DNA from: Bacteroidota bacterium
Lineage (GTDB): Bacteria > Bacteroidota > Rhodothermia > Rhodothermales > UBA10348
NCBI GenBank assembly: GCA_004356385.1
Contig: SMXL01000113.1
Coordinates: forward strand, 1-8,450
DNA length: 8,450 nucleotides
Reading direction: 5' to 3'
Every line of letters begins with the position of its first letter. The first letter of the stretch is position 1. Under the pieces are notes generated by a model. It saw only the letters and a program-made list of their open reading frames with translations, searched no databases and was not told the DNA's origin. The position numbers and the translations under genes are program-made. Shown piece after piece: positions 1 to 5,467 of this stretch.

Positions 1-639
1 CCTTCTGGCCAGCTCGATCTTGAAAATTATTTTCAACTCGAAGGCCAAACGTATCGAGTCGTTCCCATCGAACACAATGAACCCCTCGGTCGCGTGGTCC
101 TGTCGATTACTCCACATCGGCTGCGGCAATTTCGATTTACAGGCCTAAGCGATCCCAAGATCTATTTCGATGAGAATATTCGGCGCATGGTCGACAATTA
201 CAGGAATATCTTTTCCCATACCGTACAGTCGATGGCTCAGGCCGGTCAGATTGAAGAGGGTCTCTCGCTACTTGATTGGTTTATGGAACAGGTACCTTTC
301 GAAACAATCCCTGGAGACGAACGCTCGTTCATTTTCACCGCCGAGGCTTATAGAGCGCTTGGTGAAAATGAGAAGGGAGTAGAGGTGCTTAAACGCGCCG
401 AACCTCTGCTCTTACACTCGATTACCAATCCCAGAAGTTCACGCGATCTGGAGCAGGCAATTCGGTTTTTGGATATCGTGAGAAGCTATTATCTGGAGGT
501 GAGGGATTTCGTCGCCGCTTCGGAATTCACCAATTTGATCGCGGAAGTATTACAGGATTCATCCTATCGGCAGACTCCGGAGCAGATTGAGGTGTATTAC
601 GACACACTCAGGGGGCTCTCCGAAGCCGAGTCTGAGTAA
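1..639 (+). CDS. DUF2723-family membrane protein, C-terminal part (5' end outside window)
   Basis: The frame is open from base 1 and ends in TAA, giving the last 212 residues of a longer protein. The stretch around residues 45-60 (FTGLSDPKIYFDENIRRMV) and the helical, TPR-like region after it match my recollection of the C-terminus of DUF2723 proteins of Bacteroidota. Those are large multi-pass membrane proteins with a glycosyltransferase-like (GT-C type) N-terminal half. Only the soluble tail is visible here: no transmembrane segments and no catalytic region. Helical pairs with alternating Ala/Leu/Tyr (for example EAYRALGENEKGVEVLKRAE) fit TPR-type packing. An internal ATG or GTG start would give a shorter ORF, but the homology-like sequence begins before it, so the gene starts upstream of the window. 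Its donor and acceptor are unknown. It converges on the T9SS cargo gene with 38 bp between stops and no clear terminator. Confidence 0.8.
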   Translation, partial: PSGQLDLENYFQLEGQTYRVVPIEHNEPLGRVVLSITPHRLRQFRFTGLSDPKIYFDENIRRMVDNYRNIFSHTVQSMAQAGQIEEGLSLLDWFMEQVPFETIPGDERSFIFTAEAYRALGENEKGVEVLKRAEPLLLHSITNPRSSRDLEQAIRFLDIVRSYYLEVRDFVAASEFTNLIAEVLQDSSYRQTPEQIEVYYDTLRGLSEAESE

Positions 640-677
640 AAGGGATCCTAATTGCCCACGCTGCCTCTTGTGCGCGT

Positions 678-1535
678 CTACCGAACGCGAATCAACAGCC
701 CAGATCGCACCTGCCCCCCAGCGCGGAGGCGATAAAAAATGACGCCGGTGGGTAAATCCTCTCCGCTTATCATCCATTCGTGCATACCCGGTGATAGCCT
801 CCCGATTTGTCCAAAGCCTATTTTTCGACCTAGCGCATCGAACAATTCCAATGATATGTCTTCCGACCGCTCTAGCGAGAACACGATCGTAGCCCGGTCC
901 AGAAAGGGGTTCGGGAAGACACTGTTGATCTTGAAGTCGAAAGACGTGTCCTCTTCTTCCGTAGCTGTGGGCTCGCCCGGTGCCATCGTGAGCGAGGTTG
1001 CGTAAATACGATCTCCCAGAAATCGACCGTCTCCATTGGCGCCGTTTCCGGTGGCATAAAAGGTTACATCTCCCACGTCCGAACTGGGCGCTGTCCAGGG
1101 GATGACCCAGGTGATGGACTCTGATCCGAAGACGGCATCTTCGTGTGTTACATATTCCGCCGATCCTCCGGAAAACTGGACAGCGTCGCCCGAGACATCC
1201 CACGCTCCGACATGCCCGGCAAACGCATCTTTCGAAGTGATCTCGAATCCGAAAAGAATAGCATCAGGGTCTGACACCCTCACCTGAACATCAAATTTTT
1301 CTCCCGGTGAGTACGCCGCAGGCGCCAGAATCGCTACAGATCCTTCTCCGCTATTCAATGGAAAAGAGACGTGGCACCCGTCTACGCACGTGAGCTCTTG
1401 TGGCTCGCCCATTCGGGGTGCGCCGGTTCGCTCTGCGGGCGCACCGAACGAAAAAAGAAAACTTGACGATGCGATCAAGAATACCGCCACAAATGCGATC
1501 CAGAATCCTCCAACAATGGGCGCATTAGTATTCAT
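678..1535 (-). CDS. Secreted choice-of-anchor-V-like protein with T9SS type A sorting domain
   Basis: This 285-aa protein starts at ATG 1535. A hydrophobic segment at residues 9-30 looks like a Sec signal peptide, with likely cleavage near GAPA. Residues about 48-185 form a beta-rich domain resembling the Reelin-like/choice-of-anchor V family: a CVDGCH motif (Cys50, Cys54, His55), then SFPLNSGEGS, a YSPGEKFDVQVRV strand and FGFEITSKD. An acidic Thr/Glu linker follows (190-200). Residues 203-285 are a type IX sorting domain: VFPNPFLDRATIVFSL, LFDALGRKIG, LPTGVIFYRL, ending LLIRVR. Such domains send cargo through the outer membrane, where they are normally cleaved and the protein is anchored to the surface or released. 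The frame can be extended to a TTG at 1604, but that puts 23 residues before the signal peptide, so I chose the ATG. No good Shine-Dalgarno is seen. It is the last minus-strand gene before the convergent DUF2723 gene. Its ligand is unknown. Confidence 0.85.
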   Translation of the reverse strand: MNTNAPIVGGFWIAFVAVFLIASSSFLFSFGAPAERTGAPRMGEPQELTCVDGCHVSFPLNSGEGSVAILAPAAYSPGEKFDVQVRVSDPDAILFGFEITSKDAFAGHVGAWDVSGDAVQFSGGSAEYVTHEDAVFGSESITWVIPWTAPSSDVGDVTFYATGNGANGDGRFLGDRIYATSLTMAPGEPTATEEEDTSFDFKINSVFPNPFLDRATIVFSLERSEDISLELFDALGRKIGFGQIGRLSPGMHEWMISGEDLPTGVIFYRLRAGGQVRSGLLIRVR

Positions 1536-1696
1536 GAATGTACAGCATTGAAGGCTCGCCAAAGAGAACCAAAGTTGACTGCCCGGGTCGCATTGGGCTC
1601 GCAAAAAGATGGTCTCAGAGCGAGACGACTATCGCAGCGCTAACGAACCGTCGCGCCGACAGCCGACTTTCTCGAAGTTCGTAGCCCGATCCGCCT

Positions 1697-2221
1697 TTAA
1701 TCGTCCGCCAGGACCCTGATTTCGAATGGATTAGATTTGTCGTTCAAGAGAAGCGAGTATACTCCGACGGAATAAAGTCCTTCTAACTCCAGATAGAACC
1801 GGTACGGGCGAAGCACACTCGCGCAGACGGCACCCGTCGGCCTTCTCATCCTGAGTGCCACTCGTATGACGTTTCCGGCTCTTTCCTGATCCACATCATG
1901 GAGCGCCGTGCAGGCGTCCGGAAAGGCTCCCTTGACCAGAATCTCAACGGATGACCCGTCCGCTGCCGAATCGGTATGGGTCGACGACCTCACATGAACG
2001 GTCTGATAGGTCGCCGGAAAAAAAGTATATGTGCGATCAGCCTCAGGTGGTTGAATAACTATCGTGTTTCGCCCATCCGGCGATTCTCCTGCAACCCGGT
2101 GCCCAAATTGACCGTCTGGATCCGTGATTGCCGAGGAAGAGCTAAGGCATCCAATCGGTCCCGCTACCAATACCGTAGCGACCGCCATCAATGACGTAAA
2201 AAGACGAATTCGATGTGTCAT
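1697..2221 (-). CDS. Small exported protein, probable lipoprotein, unknown function
   Basis: This 174-aa protein starts at an ATG whose last three bases overlap the rsfS stop (ATGA), so translation is probably coupled to rsfS. Residues 1-24 have basic residues and a hydrophobic core like a signal peptide, followed by Cys25. The lipobox is poor (G-P-I-G-C, with Pro at -3), so lipidation is uncertain. A Ser-rich linker follows. Residues about 68-172 look like one beta-sandwich domain: a YQTVHV strand, VEILVKG, then PDACTALHDV (Cys104), RRPTGAVC (Cys133), and a closing YRFYLELEGLYSVGVYSLLLN. The two cysteines may form a disulfide. The pattern G-x-x-PDxC...R-x-GN...AVC...L-x-GL-x-x-GxY resembles small Ig-like domains in exported proteins of several phyla, but I cannot name a family. 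It probably sits in the periplasm or on the outer membrane. It looks like the last gene of the LytR_C-rsfS transcription unit. Confidence 0.8.
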   Translation of the reverse strand: MTHRIRLFTSLMAVATVLVAGPIGCLSSSSAITDPDGQFGHRVAGESPDGRNTIVIQPPEADRTYTFFPATYQTVHVRSSTHTDSAADGSSVEILVKGAFPDACTALHDVDQERAGNVIRVALRMRRPTGAVCASVLRPYRFYLELEGLYSVGVYSLLLNDKSNPFEIRVLADD

Positions 2222-2694
2222 TTGATTTTGATGGATTGATCCAGGAGATTAACCGATTCTCCGGATCCGTCATCCGGAACCGCCTCTTTTGGCGCGTCAC
2301 CCCAGAGTCGCTCAAGCGAATAGAAGGATCGTTTTTCTTCGTTGAAGATATGTACAACCAGATCAACATAGTCGAGTAGCACCCACTGCGAATGCTGCGA
2401 TCCCTCCACATGCCACGGGCGTTCCCCGTGTTCACCCTGAAGTTCAAGTCGAACTGCTTCAACGATGGCCTTAATCTGTAGATTTGAATCGCCCGTCGCG
2501 AGAATGAAAAAGTCAGCAATACCACTTACGGCGTTCACATCCAGGACAAGGATATCTCTTCCCTTCTTACTCAGAATCGCGTCTACAGCAGACCGTGCGA
2601 GTTCTTTAACGGGAATGTGGGTCTGACGAGTTTTGTCTTTTGTACGCCGAGGGACAATCCTCCGCTTTGTATTGCTTTCGTAAGTCTTATTCAG
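2218..2694 (-). CDS. rsfS: Ribosomal silencing factor RsfS (Iojap family), start codon uncertain
   Basis: RsfS binds ribosomal protein uL14 and blocks joining of the 30S and 50S subunits, lowering translation in starvation. The family signature is clear: VKELARSAVDAILSKKGRDI, then GIADFFILATGDSNLQ, RPWHVEG, QWVLLDYVDLVVHIF and FYSLERLWGDAP. The start is the problem. The conserved first helix and the ILVLDV strand lie upstream of GTG 2538, so that start would remove part of the fold. Between an in-frame TAG (2716-2718) and GTG 2538 there is no ATG, GTG or TTG. I annotate CTG 2694 because AAGAGGA lies 6 nt before it; that gives 158 aa with a basic N-terminal tail. An ATG at 2727, itself preceded by AAGGGG, is in frame but is cut off after three codons by the TAG. 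LytR_C lies upstream, and the exported-protein gene overlaps the TGA stop. Family identity is sure; the 5' end is not. Confidence 0.9.
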   Translation of the reverse strand: MNKTYESNTKRRIVPRRTKDKTRQTHIPVKELARSAVDAILSKKGRDILVLDVNAVSGIADFFILATGDSNLQIKAIVEAVRLELQGEHGERPWHVEGSQHSQWVLLDYVDLVVHIFNEEKRSFYSLERLWGDAPKEAVPDDGSGESVNLLDQSIKIK

Positions 2695-2700
2695 CGCTGG

Positions 2701-2708
2701 TCCTCTTA
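2701..2708 (-). promoter_or_regulatory. Shine-Dalgarno supporting a CTG start for rsfS
   Basis: On the minus strand this reads TAAGAGGA, with six bases between it and the CTG at 2694-2692. It is the only SD-like match next to a possible start codon between the in-frame TAG and the conserved RsfS region, which is why that CTG was chosen. CTG is a rare initiator, so this is inference. Confidence 0.4.
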
Positions 2709-2745
2709 GTGATTCCTACGGATTCATCCACGTTGACCCCTTTTC

Positions 2746-3192
2746 TTACGGCTCCTCAATAATAAAGGGCATCACCGACTCGTAATCCATTCCGATGATC
2801 ACTGAAACGTCCAGATAATAATCGGTACGTATGTCCTGCTGAACGTCCGACTCAGGAATTCCGAGTGCGAGAGCTACTTGCTTTGCAGCATCCAAGTTTC
2901 CAATTCGATCGAAAATGATCGTTTCTTCTTGGTCAAAGGAGGTATGGTCGCCGTGTTCAACGACGTCGAACCCATATGACCTGAGAAACGCGGTCATCTG
3001 GCCGGCCAATCCGGATACGCCGTTCCCGTTACGAACCTCGACTTGAATAATCTCTCCGAGCAGCTCGTTTGGATTAAAGACGCGCGTAGCGTCCGGCCGT
3101 GGCGATCCGACACGGTTCACAAAAGCATAGATGAGTAAAAGCGTGATGACTCCGAACGAGATGATCCCTGCATCAATTGCGCGTTCAGTCAT
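2746..3192 (-). CDS. Single-pass membrane protein with LytR C-terminal (LytR_C) domain
   Basis: This 148-aa protein starts at ATG 3192. An in-frame GTG at 3210 would add six residues, and neither start has a strong SD. A short cytoplasmic N-terminus is followed by one transmembrane helix (residues about 8-26, GIISFGVITLLLIYAFV). After a linker, residues about 48-137 match the LytR_C domain: IQVEVRNGNGVSGLAGQM, a helix ending SYGFDVVEHG, ETIIFDRIGNLDAAKQVALALGI, and the closing DVSVIIGMDYE. The domain occurs at the C-terminus of LytR-CpsA-Psr cell-wall ligases and also, as here, alone behind a membrane anchor; there is no LCP catalytic domain. A periplasmic, cell-wall-associated role is likely, but its activity is unknown. 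It is followed by rsfS, an arrangement I recall from related bacteria, and is probably co-transcribed with rsfS and the small exported protein. Upstream is the terminator of the 191-aa gene, so a promoter should lie between about 3193 and 3269; I could not pick one out. Confidence 0.85.
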   Translation of the reverse strand: MTERAIDAGIISFGVITLLLIYAFVNRVGSPRPDATRVFNPNELLGEIIQVEVRNGNGVSGLAGQMTAFLRSYGFDVVEHGDHTSFDQEETIIFDRIGNLDAAKQVALALGIPESDVQQDIRTDYYLDVSVIIGMDYESVMPFIIEEP

Positions 3193-3269
3193 TTTTGCCG
3201 GTTCTTTCACGATTCAGATAGAAACGTGTTTTCAGATGGGAATTTCCAATGCCTAACCCTCGATAATAC

Positions 3270-3303
3270 AAAAACGCGACGAACTGCATCCGCAGCCGCC
3301 GCG
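3270..3303 (-). terminator. Intrinsic terminator after the 191-aa secreted-protein gene
   Basis: On the minus strand CGCGGCG (3303-3297) pairs with CGTCGCG (3281-3275) with one G-U pair. An inner CTGC/GCAG stem has a GGAT loop, and the hairpin is followed at once by TTTTT. It begins 27 bp past the TAA of the upstream gene and separates that gene from the LytR_C-rsfS unit. Confidence 0.8.
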
Positions 3304-3330
3304 CTTAAAATACTTTCTAATCGAAGAGCG

Positions 3331-3906
3331 TTACCGATTCTTTCTGTCCCAGAACAAATCCCTGTCATTGGGTCCGAACCGGGCTTCAAACACTCCGCCA
3401 CTCCTCCCTCGGAATCCATAATTCCCCCGATCATATCCTCCGTATCCATATGGACTCATGTAGGACCCGTATGGACTCTGTCTGAACGAAAGATGGATCT
3501 CTGAGTTTTTGGTGGGTCGGTACGCAAATTCTGCGTTTCGAATGAAAATGCGGTTGTTGTTTGATCCCGTTACACCCTGAAGACGATCATCCGAGTACGG
3601 CGAATAGCTCATGGAGACGTCGACGCGAGCGGCCACTCTCTGACTGAATCGCCACGTCATGGTATTCGTGTACATTCCGAGCGACGATGCATTTCCGCCG
3701 AACGAACTCGTCGAAAACTCAAGCGAGTGGCTCATCTGAAAAATCGCTGGACTGAATAACCGGTTCAGAGAAAATCCGGAATTTGCGTGATCGTATAGAC
3801 GCACGGCTGCATCTTCCGAAAAAACGTCGCTACGAAGCTGTCCTTGGGCCGGAACGGTGAGTCCCAGTGTCAAAATCAAGCTCGCGACGAACAGTGAATG
3901 GCGCAT
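3331..3906 (-). CDS. Secreted Tyr/Gly-rich beta protein, conserved hypothetical
   Basis: This 191-aa protein starts at ATG 3906, with AAGGAG 11 nt upstream and a signal peptide right after (residues 1-22, cleavage likely at AQG|Q). The mature part begins with a charged segment, then LFSPAIFQMSHSLEFSTSS and LGMYTNTMTWRFSQRVAARV. These have the alternating strands and aromatic residues of an outer-membrane or periplasmic beta protein. Further strands (RIFIRNAEFAYRPTKNSEIHLSFRQ) lead to a low-complexity region rich in Tyr, Gly and Ser (about 145-170, with SPYG twice) and a charged tail. I recall similar uncharacterised proteins near LytR_C genes in FCB-group genomes, but know no function. The frame runs on upstream to 4164, but that part lies antisense to tsaD and is not the gene. 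A consensus promoter and an intrinsic terminator bracket it, so it is probably transcribed alone and strongly. It is divergent from tsaD. Confidence 0.85.
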   Translation of the reverse strand: MRHSLFVASLILTLGLTVPAQGQLRSDVFSEDAAVRLYDHANSGFSLNRLFSPAIFQMSHSLEFSTSSFGGNASSLGMYTNTMTWRFSQRVAARVDVSMSYSPYSDDRLQGVTGSNNNRIFIRNAEFAYRPTKNSEIHLSFRQSPYGSYMSPYGYGGYDRGNYGFRGRSGGVFEARFGPNDRDLFWDRKNR

Positions 3907-3914
3907 TGGTTCTG

Positions 3915-3924
3915 CCTCTCCTTC
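3915..3924 (-). promoter_or_regulatory. Strong Shine-Dalgarno of the 191-aa gene
   Basis: The minus strand reads GAAGGAGAGG, with AAGGAG 11 nt before ATG 3906. This settles 3906 as the start rather than the longer open frame that runs into tsaD. Confidence 0.8.
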
Positions 3925-3937
3925 AAACGAATAACGT

Positions 3938-3966
3938 ATTATAGAGCCCCGCACTTCCGATGTCAA
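3938..3966 (-). promoter_or_regulatory. Consensus sigma70-type promoter for the 191-aa secreted-protein gene
   Basis: On the minus strand TTGACA (3966-3961) and TATAAT (3943-3938) are separated by exactly 17 bp. Both hexamers are perfect matches to the housekeeping sigma consensus of Escherichia coli. Transcription would start near 3931, giving a short leader of about 25 nt that carries the strong SD. Many Bacteroidota use a different -7/-33 promoter, so an E. coli-type consensus here is notable and predicts high expression. Confidence 0.75.
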
Positions 3967-3979
3967 CAACGGGCACCCA

Positions 3980-4016
3980 GCCCTAATGTTCTCGAAGGAT
4001 GGCTTCGATTTAGGGC
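3980..4016. repeat. Nested inverted repeat between tsaD and the divergent gene
   Basis: The outer arms are GCCCTAA (3980-3986) and TTAGGGC (4010-4016). Inside lies TCGAAG (3992-3997), a GATGG loop and CTTCGA (4003-4008). All 13 arm pairs are Watson-Crick; only a bulge of five bases on one side against one on the other interrupts them. It lies 30 bp before the tsaD ATG and 13 bp upstream of the divergent -35 box. It could be a protein-binding operator acting on both genes, or a hairpin in the tsaD leader if transcription starts upstream of it. No T-tract follows, so it is not a typical terminator. Confidence 0.55.
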
Positions 4017-4046
4017 AGTTGCGGACGACCTCCAATACGTATAACG

Positions 4047-5063
4047 ATGCATTCTTCGCCAGTATTGCTCGGCATAGAAACTTCTTGCGACGACACGGCC
4101 GCTGCCGTCGTGGCTGACGGAAAGATACTCTCGAGTATCGTGTCCTCCCAGGACGTTCATTCAAAGTTTGGAGGCGTGGTACCGGAGTTGGCGTCTCGCG
4201 CGCATCAAAGACTCATTGTCCCGGTCGTCGATGAAGCGCTTGCGGTCGCGGGTATGGCGCGAGCAGATCTGGATGCCATCGCCGTTACGATTGGCCCGGG
4301 GCTAGCAGGATCTCTTCTCGTTGGGCTGAGCTTTTCAAAGGCGCTGGCATTTGGATTGGGGATCCCCCTGGTCGGTATTAATCACCTGGAGGGACACATT
4401 TACTCGCTATTTATTGACGACAAAGGGCCCTCTTTTCCGTTTCTGTGTTTGATTGTTTCTGGAGGACATACCCAACTTATAAAGGTGGAGGCGAAATTCG
4501 AACATACCCTTCTGGGACGAACTCGAGACGATGCGGCCGGAGAAGCGTTCGACAAAGTCGCCAAACTCCTCGGCTTGGGCTACCCCGGAGGCCCGGAAAT
4601 CGAAAAACTCGCTGCAGGAGGCAATCCTTCTTTTCATGACTTCCCACGGACACGCCTCCAGGGCTACGATTATTCTTTCAGTGGGATCAAAACAAGCGTT
4701 CTATATTACTTGAATGCGATTTCGGATACCGACCGAGACGAACATATTCAGAATCATATTTCAGACATTTGTGCATCATTTCAGGAAGCGGTGGTTGACA
4801 TGTTGACGAGGCCCATCGTCAAAGCTGCGCGTGAGACGGGAATACGCGACCTGGCACTTGCCGGCGGTGTTTCGGCGAACATAGCTCTTCAAACCAGAAT
4901 GAGGGAGCTTGCCGAACGCATGGACGGTCGCCTTTTCGTGCCCGATCAAAAATACTGCATGGATAATGCGGCGATGATTGCCATTGCCGGCCATCACAAA
5001 CTGGCAGGGAACGAGTTCAGCCCATTGACATTGACCGTCGATCCTTCACTCGCTCTCGTATAA
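4047..5063 (+). CDS. tsaD: tRNA N6-adenosine threonylcarbamoyltransferase TsaD
   Basis: TsaD transfers the threonylcarbamoyl group from threonylcarbamoyl-AMP to A37 of ANN-decoding tRNAs, forming t6A, together with TsaB and TsaE in the cytoplasm. The 338-aa length is normal for the family. The ASKHA fold is visible throughout: LGIETSCDDTAAAVV (8-22), the SKFGGVVPELASRAH motif (39-53) and TIGPGLAGSLLVG (81-93). The metal ligands are His113 and His117 (NHLEGHIYS) and Asp306 (CMDNAAM), followed by SGGHTQL (138-144), DDAAGEAFDK (161-170), FSGIKT and LAGGVSAN (271-278). No key residue is missing. The ATG is placed five residues before the conserved LLGIETS, as expected, but there is no clear SD. 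Chorismate mutase and mltG follow on the same strand at spacings of 38 and 6 bp, so an operon is likely. A nested inverted repeat lies just upstream. Confidence 0.97.
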   Translation: MHSSPVLLGIETSCDDTAAAVVADGKILSSIVSSQDVHSKFGGVVPELASRAHQRLIVPVVDEALAVAGMARADLDAIAVTIGPGLAGSLLVGLSFSKALAFGLGIPLVGINHLEGHIYSLFIDDKGPSFPFLCLIVSGGHTQLIKVEAKFEHTLLGRTRDDAAGEAFDKVAKLLGLGYPGGPEIEKLAAGGNPSFHDFPRTRLQGYDYSFSGIKTSVLYYLNAISDTDRDEHIQNHISDICASFQEAVVDMLTRPIVKAARETGIRDLALAGGVSANIALQTRMRELAERMDGRLFVPDQKYCMDNAAMIAIAGHHKLAGNEFSPLTLTVDPSLALV

Positions 5064-5101
5064 GCGAGACTCGAGCCCTTATCTTCCCAACAGAATCTTT
5101 C

Positions 5102-5461
5102 ATGTCCTCAGATCGGATACAGATCCTGATAGAGCTTCTTCAGCAAGAGCTGCCCGATTCAGGCTCGCTTTCGAGGGACGATATTCGAACGCTTCGAGAA
5201 AGGATTGATGAAATCGATCTAGGCCTTCTCGAACTGTTGAACGAACGATCCCGATCTGCAAACATCATCGGGCAAATCAAAAAGCAACTCAAGTTGCCGG
5301 TTTATGTCCCTAAGAGAGAGGAGGACGTCCTGGATCGGGTTCGAAAAGGGAATCAAGGGCCGCTTCCTGACGAATCCGTTCGTCGGCTGTTCGAGAGAAT
5401 CATCGACGAAACACGCGCTCTTGAGAGGCAAAAATATCAGGATGAATCGGATAAGAAATAG
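5102..5461 (+). CDS. Chorismate mutase, AroQ class
   Basis: The enzyme converts chorismate to prephenate, the entry to phenylalanine and tyrosine synthesis. This 119-aa protein has an extra N-terminal stretch of about 25 residues before the AroQ three-helix domain (29-110). By alignment to the E. coli P-protein domain, Arg32, Arg49 and Lys60 match the substrate-binding Arg11, Arg28 and Lys39, and Arg72-Glu73 match Arg51-Glu52. The position of Asp48 is Val69 (VYVPKRE), and Gln88 corresponds to Glu108; other AroQ enzymes are known with Glu there. It is a stand-alone domain, not fused to prephenate dehydratase, dehydrogenase or DAHP synthase in this window. It ends in TAG, and mltG begins 6 bp later in the same reading frame. 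No SD is seen before the ATG, so it may depend partly on translation from tsaD, which ends 38 bp upstream. Confidence 0.9.
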   Translation: MSSDRIQILIELLQQELPDSGSLSRDDIRTLRERIDEIDLGLLELLNERSRSANIIGQIKKQLKLPVYVPKREEDVLDRVRKGNQGPLPDESVRRLFERIIDETRALERQKYQDESDKK

Positions 5462-5467
5462 GCGCGT

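Noticed and set aside
1536..1604. TTG start at 1604 for the T9SS cargo protein
   Set aside because: It would put 23 polar residues, several of them Cys, before the signal peptide; ATG 1535 places the signal peptide at the N-terminus.
1536..1696. Promoter, terminator or small gene in the 161-bp gap between the exported-protein and T9SS cargo genes
   Set aside because: Only short repeats (GTCGGC twice, a 5-bp CTCGC/GCGAG stem) are present; no convincing -35/-10 pair, U-tract hairpin or ORF with a start signal was found.
2536..2538. GTG 2538 as the rsfS start
   Set aside because: It leaves out the first helix and the ILVLDV strand, which are encoded in frame just upstream and match the family.
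2716..2718. TAG reassigned to an amino acid in this organism
   Set aside because: TAG ends the T9SS cargo gene right after a typical sorting-domain end, and also ends mltG and the chorismate mutase at normal lengths.
4040..4045. TATAAC as a -10 box for tsaD
   Set aside because: It ends one base before the ATG, so transcription would start inside the gene, and the nearest -35-like hexamer is only 15 bp away.
3907..4164. Upstream extension of the 191-aa gene frame to 4164, antisense to tsaD
   Set aside because: The signal peptide, strong SD and consensus promoter all place the start at 3906; the extension is basic, has no signal and overlaps the tsaD 5' end.
5049..5068. Hairpin CTCGCT/AGCGAG across the tsaD stop codon as a terminator
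   Set aside because: The stem is only 6 bp, no T-run follows, and the next gene is close by on the same strand.
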